Source of the DNA: Thioalkalivibrio sp. ALJ21
Lineage (GTDB): Bacteria > Pseudomonadota > Gammaproteobacteria > Ectothiorhodospirales > Ectothiorhodospiraceae
DNA: 64,000 nucleotides
Assembly (NCBI RefSeq): GCF_000378605.1
Contig: NZ_KB905155.1
Span: 1,116,001 to 1,180,000 of the forward strand
Direction: 5' to 3'
The notes beneath the pieces were generated by a model. That model was not told where the DNA came from and searched no databases. It saw only the letters and a program-made list of their open reading frames with translations. Shown piece by piece: positions 1 to 6,668 of the stretch. Every line of letters starts with the position of its first letter. Positions within the stretch are counted from its first letter, which is position 1. A program made the translations under genes and the position numbers.

Positions 1-1629
1 CCCCGCTCGCTGAACATCCGTTCCCGGCTGGTGATCACGATCATCGTCCCGGTGCTTGCACTTCTGCTGGTTACATTGATGGCGGCGCGCGGCATCGCGA
101 ACATCGAGGAGGGGGTACAGAGCATCTACGACGACCGCGTCGTGCCGCTGCAGCAGCTCAAGACCATCGCGGACAACTACGCGGTTCTGGTGATCGATGC
201 GGTCAACAAGGCCGACAACGGCCTGATGTCCGCCGAAGAGGCCCTGGAAGGCGTCCGCGCAGCCCGCGCCGAGATCAACGACCTCTGGGAGCACTACATG
301 GCCACCACGCTCACCGCCCGCGAGGACGAGCTGGCCACAGCCGCGATTGGGGAGTTTCGGGCGGCCAATGCTGATCTCGACCGCCTGGAACGGGCCCTGT
401 CCGGCATGACGGGGAACGTTGAAGGCGAACTGGGCGCGTTCAACGGCCCACTGTACGAAACCATCGACCCGATCAGCGACCGCATCACCGAACTTGTCGA
501 CCTGCAGATCGAGGTCGCCGGCATGGAGGCGGAGCGTGTCTCGGAGGTCTACGGCCAGGTACTCCTGCGCACCGGCATTGTGCTGCTGATCGTGTTGATT
601 GCGGTCGTCGTGATCGGCACATGGACCTACCGCGCGATCGCCACCCCGGTATCACGGATGCGCGAGACCCTTGCCTCGATCGTGGCGAATCATGACCTTT
701 CGAAGCGGGTCGAGGTCGGGAGCGACGACGAGATCGGCGCCACGGCCCGAGCCCTGAACGGCATGCTCGAGCAGTTCGAGGGATCGATCCGGGAACTGCG
801 AGGCCTGACCGACCAGATGGCTTCCGCCGCGGAGCAGCTCTCCGCCGTCAGCAGTCAGACCAACAGCAACGTCGACCAGCAGCAGTCGCAGACCGAACAG
901 GTCTCCACGGCGATGAACGAGATGGCCGCCACCGTGCAGGAGGTCGCACGCAATGCCTCCGATGCCGCCTCGTCCAGCCAGGAAGCGGATCAGGAATCCC
1001 GGGATGGAGGAGAGGTCGTGCGCTCGGTGGTCAAGGAGATCGGCCGCCTGTCCGGCGAGGTTGCGACCATCGAGGGCAGGGTCCGCAGCCTGGACGAAAA
1101 GGGCCAGCAGATCGGCTCGGTGCTGGATGTAATCCGCGGGATTGCCGAGCAGACCAATCTGCTGGCACTGAACGCCGCGATCGAGGCCGCCCGCGCGGGC
1201 GAACAGGGTCGCGGCTTCGCGGTCGTCGCCGACGAGGTGCGTACCCTGGCCTCCCGCACCCAGGACTCCACCGCGGACATCCAGGCCATGATCGAGGCTC
1301 TGCAGGCCGGCACACGGGAGGCCGTCAGCGCGATGGGGCGCGGGCGCGAAATGGCGGAATCGACCAGCCACGACGCCGAACGGGCCGGCGAGGCACTGGA
1401 ATCGATCGTTCAGGCGGTGGGACGCATCAGCGACATGACGACCCAGATCGCCAGCGCGGCCGAGGAACAGAACGCGGTGGCCGAGGAGATCAACCGCAAT
1501 ATCTCCACGATCAACGACCTCACCGGCGATACCGCCCGTGGCGCGCAACAGACCTCCACGGCCAGCCAGGACGTCGCCGGCATCGCCGCCCGCGTGCGGG
1601 ACCTGGCCTCGGCCTACCGCATCGCCTGA
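1..1629 (+). CDS. Methyl-accepting chemotaxis protein, 5' end outside window
   Basis: Chemoreceptor that relays a periplasmic signal to CheA/CheW. The frame is open from base 1 without a start, so the gene begins upstream; at least 542 residues are seen. The visible part opens inside the first membrane helix ([16 protein letters not shown]). A helical periplasmic ligand domain of about 150 residues follows, then a second helix ([15 protein letters not shown]), a HAMP domain and a long methylation/signalling coiled coil. The hairpin tip carries the highly conserved [19 protein letters not shown] and [15 protein letters not shown] segments. The ligand is unknown. No che genes are nearby, so it is probably an orphan receptor. 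Confidence 0.95.
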   Translation, partial: PRSLNIRSRLVITIIVPVLALLLVTLMAARGIANIEEGVQSIYDDRVVPLQQLKTIADNYAVLVIDAVNKADNGLMSAEEALEGVRAARAEINDLWEHYMATTLTAREDELATAAIGEFRAANADLDRLERALSGMTGNVEGELGAFNGPLYETIDPISDRITELVDLQIEVAGMEAERVSEVYGQVLLRTGIVLLIVLIAVVVIGTWTYRAIATPVSRMRETLASIVANHDLSKRVEVGSDDEIGATARALNGMLEQFEGSIRELRGLTDQMASAAEQLSAVSSQTNSNVDQQQSQTEQVSTAMNEMAATVQEVARNASDAASSSQEADQESRDGGEVVRSVVKEIGRLSGEVATIEGRVRSLDEKGQQIGSVLDVIRGIAEQTNLLALNAAIEAARAGEQGRGFAVVADEVRTLASRTQDSTADIQAMIEALQAGTREAVSAMGRGREMAESTSHDAERAGEALESIVQAVGRISDMTTQIASAAEEQNAVAEEINRNISTINDLTGDTARGAQQTSTASQDVAGIAARVRDLASAYRIA

Positions 1630-1643
1630 CGCGGCATGGGCAC

Positions 1644-1673
1644 AAAAAAGGCCGTCACATCCCTGTGACGGCC
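1644..1673 (-). terminator. Rho-independent terminator of the DsrE operon
   Basis: A perfect 10-bp stem with a 4-base loop (arms 1650-1659 and 1664-1673) is followed on the minus strand by six T (1644-1649). It lies just after the stop of the DsrE-like gene ending at 1708 and close to the convergent chemoreceptor stop. Confidence 0.85.
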
Positions 1674-1707
1674 GAAAAAGGGACCGTGTGAGAGGTCCCG
1701 GAGGTGC

Positions 1708-2208
1708 TCAGTAGACCGGAACCAGCGCGTAGCCCTGATTCTGGTAGCCCATCACGGCGATGAAGCCGCTGCGAACCGGCTGGATCGCATCGAGGACCTT
1801 GTCGTTGTCCACACCATAGGCACGCGTGGCCGCGGCACAGACCTCCATGCGCACGCCCAGCTCGTCCAGGCGTTCGACGGCCTTCGCGATCTCCTCCAGC
1901 GTGTCGCCGTGGTCCATCGCGATCTCCGGCTCGGGGTCGGTGGTGATGAACTTGACCGCCTCGGCGATAAACACCATGCGCAGCTCCGGTTCCACGCCTT
2001 CCTTGATCAGGTTTTCGTGATTGGTGGCGATGCCGCGCAGGTAGGCCAGCATCACGTCCGGGTCGGACTTGCGCATGTCGTAGACCGCGCGCATGGTCTC
2101 GATGCCTTGGGTGGCCTCGCGGTTGTCCAGGCCTTCTGCGGTCGCCGTGGACGTGAGGCCAAGCGGCAGTAGCAGGGCGAGCAACAGGATCAGTATTCGG
2201 TTTCGCAT
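1708..2208 (-). CDS. Secreted DsrE-family protein, copy A
   Basis: 166-residue protein with a clear signal peptide (MRNRILILLLALLLPLGL...ATA), so periplasmic. The mature part looks like a DsrE/DsrF-type fold, a family that in cytoplasmic members carries sulfur on a cysteine. Here a single conserved cysteine sits in VCAAATRAYGVD. The C-terminus (GYQNQGYALVPVY) is nearly repeated in the neighbouring paralogue. A strong GGAGGAG site precedes the ATG. It is the last gene of a TetR-DsrE-DsrE operon, 34 bp after copy B. The sulfur-carrier role is inference; substrate unknown. Confidence 0.75.
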   Translation of the reverse strand: MRNRILILLLALLLPLGLTSTATAEGLDNREATQGIETMRAVYDMRKSDPDVMLAYLRGIATNHENLIKEGVEPELRMVFIAEAVKFITTDPEPEIAMDHGDTLEEIAKAVERLDELGVRMEVCAAATRAYGVDNDKVLDAIQPVRSGFIAVMGYQNQGYALVPVY

Positions 2209-2242
2209 GGGTCATCTCCTCCTGGGGTGATCGGTGTTTCCG

Positions 2243-2731
2243 TTAGTAGACCGGGATGACCGCGTAGCCCTGGGCCTGGTAGCCGGTCAGCGAGACGAAG
2301 GTGTTGCGTACCGGCTCGATGCCAGGCAGCAATTCGCCGTGGTCGACCCCGAACAGCCGCGTGGCCACCGAGCAGGACTCCATCCGCACACCCTTCTCCT
2401 TCAGCGCGGCGATATGTCCCTCGATCGCATCCAGATGGTCGAACTCGGTCAGCTCGAAGCGCTCGCGGTCCTCGCTGAGCATGGTCACCGCCCGCCCCCG
2501 GAAAGCGAGGATCATGTCGGGCTCGACGCCCTGCTCGGTCAGGTCCTCGAAGGTCTCGCGGATCACCATCAGATACAGCGCGAGCAGTTCGGGGTCGTTG
2601 TTGTTCAGGTCGAACACAACCCGACCCTGATCGACGCCCTCCAGGGCCCGGGCATCGGTCGGCTCCGCATGCGCGGACAGGAACACCACGGACAGCGTCA
2701 GGATCAGGGAAAGAACGGCCAGCAGTTTCAT
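2243..2731 (-). CDS. Secreted DsrE-family protein, copy B
   Basis: 162 residues with an N-terminal signal peptide (MKLLAVLSLILTLSVVFLSAHA). Paralogue of the gene at 1708: both share the cysteine in a (V/S)C(A/S)xATRxxGVD block, the spacing to an (I)xPVR(N/S) segment, and the ending GYQxQGYAxxPVY. The start codon overlaps the TetR stop (ATGA), which indicates translational coupling and a common transcript. Probably a periplasmic sulfur- or redox-handling partner of copy A, perhaps forming a hetero-oligomer as DsrE/F do; this is inference. Confidence 0.72.
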   Translation of the reverse strand: MKLLAVLSLILTLSVVFLSAHAEPTDARALEGVDQGRVVFDLNNNDPELLALYLMVIRETFEDLTEQGVEPDMILAFRGRAVTMLSEDRERFELTEFDHLDAIEGHIAALKEKGVRMESCSVATRLFGVDHGELLPGIEPVRNTFVSLTGYQAQGYAVIPVY

Positions 2732-3366
2732 TCTTCGGTCTCCTTGGTGGGGTGGTTTGTGGCCGCAGGCGGATCACTCGCAATCGCCCGCCAGGCCGCG
2801 TCCTGCATCGACGCCAGGTAGTGCGACAGGGGTTCTTCGAGGACACCATCGAGGTGCAGGTGGAGAAGGCGGATCGCCCCGCCAAATGCCGCGGTGGCGG
2901 CGACCGGGACCTCGATGGGGCGCAGCTCGCCGGAGGCGATGCCCTGCTCGATGCACTCGCGCATCCGCAGGAAGGGTCGCGACGAACACACCGGCGGCTC
3001 GTGCGGCAGGAACTCGCGATGGCGCGCCTCGAGCACGAAGCGCATGGTGCGGGGATCATCGGTCGCCGCCCGGAACATAAAGGCGATGATGCCGTCGCAG
3101 CGCGCGCGGCACGACCGCTGCTGCTCCATCACCTCGCGCAGGCCGGCATCCATCCGCTCCAGCAGGTCGTCGTACAGGGCCTTGGCCAGCGACTCCTTGT
3201 TGCCGAAGTGGTGGTAGATCGAGCCGATCGAGACCCCGGCCTCGCGCCGGATGTCGTGAATCGAGGTGTTGAAATACCCGGCCGTGCTGAACAGCTCCAG
3301 CGCCGTCTCCAGCACGCGCTGGCGCAGCGCACCCCCGCGCAGGTTTTCCTGTACCGCAGCCGACAT
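2728..3366 (-). CDS. TetR-family transcriptional regulator
   Basis: 212-residue repressor. The N-terminal helix-turn-helix is typical of the family (ALELFSTAGYFNTSIHDIRREAG, then IGSIYHHFGNKESLAKALYDD, residues about 20-70). The C-terminal ligand domain is not assignable to a ligand. It is the first gene of the operon with two secreted DsrE-like proteins. A perfect 22-bp palindrome lies 9 bp upstream of the start, so autoregulation of the whole operon is likely. It contains several cysteines (Cys-Arg-Ala-Arg-Cys and PPVCSS) that could sense thiols or sulfur species; that is speculation. Confidence 0.9.
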   Translation of the reverse strand: MSAAVQENLRGGALRQRVLETALELFSTAGYFNTSIHDIRREAGVSIGSIYHHFGNKESLAKALYDDLLERMDAGLREVMEQQRSCRARCDGIIAFMFRAATDDPRTMRFVLEARHREFLPHEPPVCSSRPFLRMRECIEQGIASGELRPIEVPVAATAAFGGAIRLLHLHLDGVLEEPLSHYLASMQDAAWRAIASDPPAATNHPTKETEE

Positions 3367-3374
3367 GTCGCACC

Positions 3375-3396
3375 CTAGAACGAACGTTCGTTCTAG
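3375..3396. promoter_or_regulatory. Perfect palindromic operator, probable TetR site
   Basis: The 22 bases form a perfect inverted repeat with half-site CTAGAACGAAC centred between 3385 and 3386. It sits immediately 5' of the divergently read TetR start (3366). Its length and position are typical of TetR-family autoregulatory operators. No second copy was seen in the window. Confidence 0.82.
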
Positions 3397-3579
3397 TTTA
3401 TGACGGAAACCCGGTGATTGCCATCACCCACGGCAGATGCCACACGATCGGCAGCCCCCGTCTGGAGGTACAACGCCGGCCCGAATGAGCGGTCCAGCCC
3501 TGACAGCACACCCCGGATGACAAGGGACAGGGTCAACGGCGGCCTGAAACCGCAGGCCGATCCCGCCCGCCGGTGACCG

Positions 3580-3609
3580 TGGACAGGCTCCGGCCGGTTT
3601 GGCTATAGT
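3580..3609 (+). promoter_or_regulatory. Sigma-70 promoter for the Mn riboswitch transcript
   Basis: -35 TGGACA at 3580-3585 and -10 TATAGT at 3604-3609, spaced 18 bp. The expected start is near 3616, exactly where the riboswitch begins. Confidence 0.7.
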
Positions 3610-3613
3610 TCGC

Positions 3614-3752
3614 GCACCCTCAGGGGAGTAGTCGCTCCGGCACCGCCGGAGGCACGCGTCAACATCCTTGGCCCGCGGGCCATGGCGTGTGCAGCCCGTC
3701 CGAAGGCACCCCGATGTGCCTTCGAATAGCGGCCTGACGAGACCTGTGGCAT
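3614..3752 (+). ncRNA. yybP-ykoY manganese riboswitch
   Basis: Carries the conserved blocks of the yybP-ykoY class in order: AGGGGAGTAG at 3622-3631, a GTCAACATCC block, GGCCATGGCGTG, and GACGAGACC at 3736-3744. The P1 helix can form between CCTCAGG (about 3618-3624) and CCTGTGG (about 3743-3749) with one mismatch. The class binds Mn2+ and activates Mn exporters (known for mntP/alx in E. coli). Here it precedes a UPF0016/GDT1 membrane protein, which fits. About 100 nt of expression platform separate it from the start at 3853. Confidence 0.88.
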
Positions 3753-3852
3753 CGATATCCGCCTCGCGTGATCGCGAGGACAGCCCATGGGCGGGCGGCG
3801 GATGACGATGTCACCGGCTCTGCGTTGCGCCGCCCGCCCCGGAATTGCATTC

Positions 3853-4488
3853 ATGGAACTCTTTCTGCTGTCCATTGTGGCTGTGGCCATCGCGGAGATC
3901 GGCGACCGCTCGATGTTCCTTGCGGCCGTGTTCGGCATGCGCTGCCGTAGTGCCTGGGCCGTTTTCTGGGGTATGGCCACCGGCCTGTTCCTGAACCAGC
4001 TGTTGTCCGCCGTGGTCGGGATCTGGCTGTTCGCGGTCATCGCCACCGACTGGCACCTCTGGGTGGTCGGCTCGGCCTTCCTGATCATGGCGATCTGGGT
4101 CCTGTTCCCGGAGGACGAGGGAGACGAGCAGGCGCCCAAGGCGCGCAGCGCGTTCTTTGCCGCCGCGGTCGCCTTCTTCCTGTTCGAGATGCTGGACAAG
4201 ACCCAGCTGGCCGTCGTCACCCTGGCCGGGGCCTCCGGCGCCCTGCTGCCCGTCGTACTGGGCGCCACCGTGGGCATCCTGCTGATCACCACCCCGGCCC
4301 TGATCCTGGGCAAGCGCTTTGCCGCGCGCATCCCGGCCGCACCGATGCGCTTTGTCGCATCCGGCATGTTCCTGCTGATCGGCCTGTGGACCTGGGCCGA
4401 GGCCGGCAACTGGATCCCGGATCTTGGCCTTCCGGATCTCTCGGGCTTCCTGATGCAGGCGGTCGAGAACCACCAGCAGGGGCAATAA
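3853..4488 (+). CDS. UPF0016/GDT1 (TMEM165-like) cation exporter, probably Mn2+
   Basis: 211-residue membrane protein with about six helices arranged as two related halves. Each half carries the family's acidic motif: E15-I-G-D-R-S in the first, and a variant E112-M-L-D-K-T in the second, where the usual glycine before Asp is replaced. UPF0016/GDT1 proteins move Mn2+ (and Ca2+ or H+) out of the cytoplasm. The manganese riboswitch immediately upstream supports Mn export. The frame stays open upstream to 3787, but translation from the ATG at 3853 begins directly with the first helix and lies after the riboswitch. Confidence 0.88.
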   Translation: MELFLLSIVAVAIAEIGDRSMFLAAVFGMRCRSAWAVFWGMATGLFLNQLLSAVVGIWLFAVIATDWHLWVVGSAFLIMAIWVLFPEDEGDEQAPKARSAFFAAAVAFFLFEMLDKTQLAVVTLAGASGALLPVVLGATVGILLITTPALILGKRFAARIPAAPMRFVASGMFLLIGLWTWAEAGNWIPDLGLPDLSGFLMQAVENHQQGQ

Positions 4489-4558
4489 CGCAAGGCTGCG
4501 CTCGCGGGAGGCCCAAATCTCCTGATCCCGCGGGCGCGCTCCGTTCGCCGCGTTATTG
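4483..4558. repeat. Inverted repeat spanning two convergent stop codons
   Basis: CAATAACGC at 4483-4491 and its complement GCGTTATTG at 4550-4558 each contain the stop codon (TAA) of one of the two convergent genes. A second inner pair (CTCGCGGGA / TCCCGCGGG) nests inside. Probably a bidirectional transcription barrier, although there is no T-run. Confidence 0.6.
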
Positions 4559-5839
4559 CATCAAATCGCGCACCGTGTCGATGACCTCCGGATCGTCCCA
4601 CTCGATGGCGCTGTTGACCGAATAACGGATGCGCCCCTCGCGGTCGAGGATGAACGAGCTGGGGAAGGCGAATACCCGCCAGCCTGCGGCCACCCGGCCG
4701 TCGAAATCCATCAGCACCGGGAAATCGACCTGTACCTCGTCCATGAACTCGGCGATGTGCTCCGCGCTTTCCTGGTAGTTGACCGAGACGATCTCGAAGC
4801 CCTCGCCCAGCTTTTCCGCCATGCGGTTCATCGACGGAATCTCGTGTACACAGGGCGGGCACCAGGTCGCCCAGAAGTTCAGCAGGATCACGTCCCCGGC
4901 ATAGTCGCTCAGAGACTGCTCGTCCCCCAGGTGATCCGTCAGCGTGAAGTCCTCCATCGGCGGGGCGTGATCCCGCTCCACAAGGCCGCGCCGGGCTTCC
5001 ACGGTCGCCTCGCGCTCCGGGAGCGGGCTTGCCACGAGCGGGCGCGGCATGGTCGCCAGCAGATTGCCCGCCCGACGTAACTGACGCGCCAGCTGATCGG
5101 TCGCGGCGCGCTCCTCGGCACTGGGGTCGCCGCGACGGAGATAGTAGAAGTCGCGCACCTCGGGGACCATCTGCACGAACACCGGGCTGCCGCCCCCGCG
5201 CAGGGCGCCGAGGATCTCGTCGAGATACCAGCGATAGACCCCCAGTTCCGGCTGCAGGATGAAGACCGGCAGGTTGGTGGCACGTGCCACGTCCACGTAC
5301 TCGGCCGGCGCCCCGGCCACGGGTGTGTCGACCATCAAGTTGGGGAAGCCCAGCGTCGCGCCGATCAGGTAGGCGCTGTCGGGTTCGCCGAGCTGCCACT
5401 GGCGCATGCCGCGCAGCGCGACGATCGACGGGCGTCCGGAGGCCACCAGCATCACCTCCTTGCCCGTCTCGTGGTGGGCCTCGCGGATCAGTGCGGCCAC
5501 GCCCTCGCCATCCAGGCTACGCATGCTCTCATTGGTACGGGGCAGGAAATACGCGTCCAGCAGGTCAACCATCCACACCTCGATACCCGAGGCGACCAGT
5601 TCGCGCGCCAGCCGGTCATGGTTCTCGTGTTCCCCCGCCTGGGGCAGCAGCCACAGATACAGACGCTGACCGTCGGCCGGGTAGACGCTCACGTCGAGAG
5701 CGGTGCCGGAGTCGTCCGTGACCACCCGTGATTCGGGTTCCGCCTGGGCGGCTGCCGAACCCATGAGCAGCAACCAGCAAACTAATACCCAGAGGCCTGC
5801 ACCCGGGACCCCGCCCATCCTGCTTACTGTTGCCTTCAT
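4553..5839 (-). CDS. Secreted fusion: alpha/beta-hydrolase-like domain + TlpA-type thioredoxin
   Basis: 428 residues from the ATG at 5839, which has a GAGGG site and opens a signal peptide (VLVCWLLLMGSAAAQA). The frame is open to 5986, but the upstream part lacks secretion features. Residues about 35-260 look like an alpha/beta-hydrolase-type domain (WLLPQAGEHENHDRLA, VASGRPSIVALRGM). Residues about 290-428 form a TlpA/ResA-like thioredoxin with NFWATWCPPC; the redox pair is C327/C330. The thioredoxin half should reduce or oxidise periplasmic disulfides. The role of the N-terminal half is unknown. Divergent from a broken rhodanese gene. Confidence 0.8.
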   Translation of the reverse strand: MKATVSRMGGVPGAGLWVLVCWLLLMGSAAAQAEPESRVVTDDSGTALDVSVYPADGQRLYLWLLPQAGEHENHDRLARELVASGIEVWMVDLLDAYFLPRTNESMRSLDGEGVAALIREAHHETGKEVMLVASGRPSIVALRGMRQWQLGEPDSAYLIGATLGFPNLMVDTPVAGAPAEYVDVARATNLPVFILQPELGVYRWYLDEILGALRGGGSPVFVQMVPEVRDFYYLRRGDPSAEERAATDQLARQLRRAGNLLATMPRPLVASPLPEREATVEARRGLVERDHAPPMEDFTLTDHLGDEQSLSDYAGDVILLNFWATWCPPCVHEIPSMNRMAEKLGEGFEIVSVNYQESAEHIAEFMDEVQVDFPVLMDFDGRVAAGWRVFAFPSSFILDREGRIRYSVNSAIEWDDPEVIDTVRDLMQ

Positions 5840-5937
5840 GCAGCCACTACCCTCATCAACAGCACCGGATGAGCCGGCACCTGCTATGTTCAATATATCG
5901 CGCGCGTTGACCCGCATTGCCGCGACGGGAGGTGCGC

Positions 5938-6616
5938 ATGCGCCGAGATCGGTCCTTGCTACACGGGATTTGTTCGTTTCTCGCATTCGGGCTGCTCGCC
6001 ATGCCCTTAGCGCTGTCCGCCGAACTCGAAGTCAAGATCACCACCGGGCTGGAACAGTTCGATGTCCTGCACCACGGCGAGATCGTGACCGTCCACCGCG
6101 ACCAGGACACCTTGCAATACCCTCGACCTCGACTACCAGATGACGTCGCGGGCCTGCCCGCCCTACTGCATCCAGCCAATGGATCTGGGGCGCGGCGTGG
6201 AAACGCTCGGTGAACTGGAGTTCATCGAGTATCTGCGCCAGACGCCGGTGCGCGACGATCTGATCATCATCGATTCGCGCACCGAACGCGAGTATCGCCG
6301 CGGCACCATCCCCGGTGCGGTCAACATCCCCTGGGAGCGGCTCCACTTTGCCTCGGGCGCCGACCCGGAGGACGTGCGCGAGCTACTGACCGAACGCTTC
6401 GGCGTGCTGTTCGATGGCGACTTCTACGACTTCAGCCACGCAAAGACGCTGGTGCTGTTCTGCAACGGCCCCTGGTGTGGCCAGTCGCCTACCAACATCC
6501 GCACCCTGACCAATCTCGGCTACCCCGCGCACAAGCTGAAGTGGTATCGCGGCGGCATGCAGCTGTGGCACGTATTCGGCCTGACCACGGTTCCGGGCGA
6601 ACCCGGGGGCCGCTGA
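5938..6616 (+). pseudogene. Periplasmic rhodanese-like protein, disrupted by one frameshift
   Basis: Starts at the ATG at 5938 (GGGAGG site, 5928-5933) with a signal peptide (FLAFGLLAMPLALSA). Frame 1 runs through VTVHRDQD and is then lost. Frame 2 continues the same protein from NTLDLDYQMTSRACPPYC to the stop at 6616. Removing one base near 6107-6113 would restore a single protein of about 225 residues. The rhodanese domain (LIIIDSRTEREYRRGTIPGA) keeps the active-site cysteine in LVLFCNGPWCGQ. It would transfer sulfane sulfur in the periplasm. Either a recent inactivating mutation or an assembly error. Confidence 0.8.
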
Positions 6617-6640
6617 CCGGGCACCGGCTGTCCGTATAAT
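6613..6640 (+). promoter_or_regulatory. Sigma-70 promoter of the Gcr-like gene
   Basis: Consensus -10 TATAAT at 6635-6640 with a weak -35 CTGACC at 6613-6618, spaced 16 bp, about 30 bp before the ribosome site and ATG at 6669. Confidence 0.65.
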
Positions 6641-6668
6641 GGGGTATTTCGATTGCGCAGGGAGCGTT

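Noticed and set aside
652-1548. Long antisense open frame opposite the chemoreceptor
   Set aside because: High GC creates open frames on the opposite strand. Codon use follows the chemoreceptor, and no homology or start signal is visible.
3787-3852. N-terminal extension of the UPF0016 gene from 3787
   Set aside because: The extension overlaps the expression platform of the riboswitch and is not membrane-like; the ATG at 3853 starts the first helix.
3603-5399. 598-residue minus-strand frame over the riboswitch and UPF0016 gene
   Set aside because: It crosses two convergent genes and translates as repeated Arg/Gly/Ala low-complexity sequence, with no signature of a protein family.
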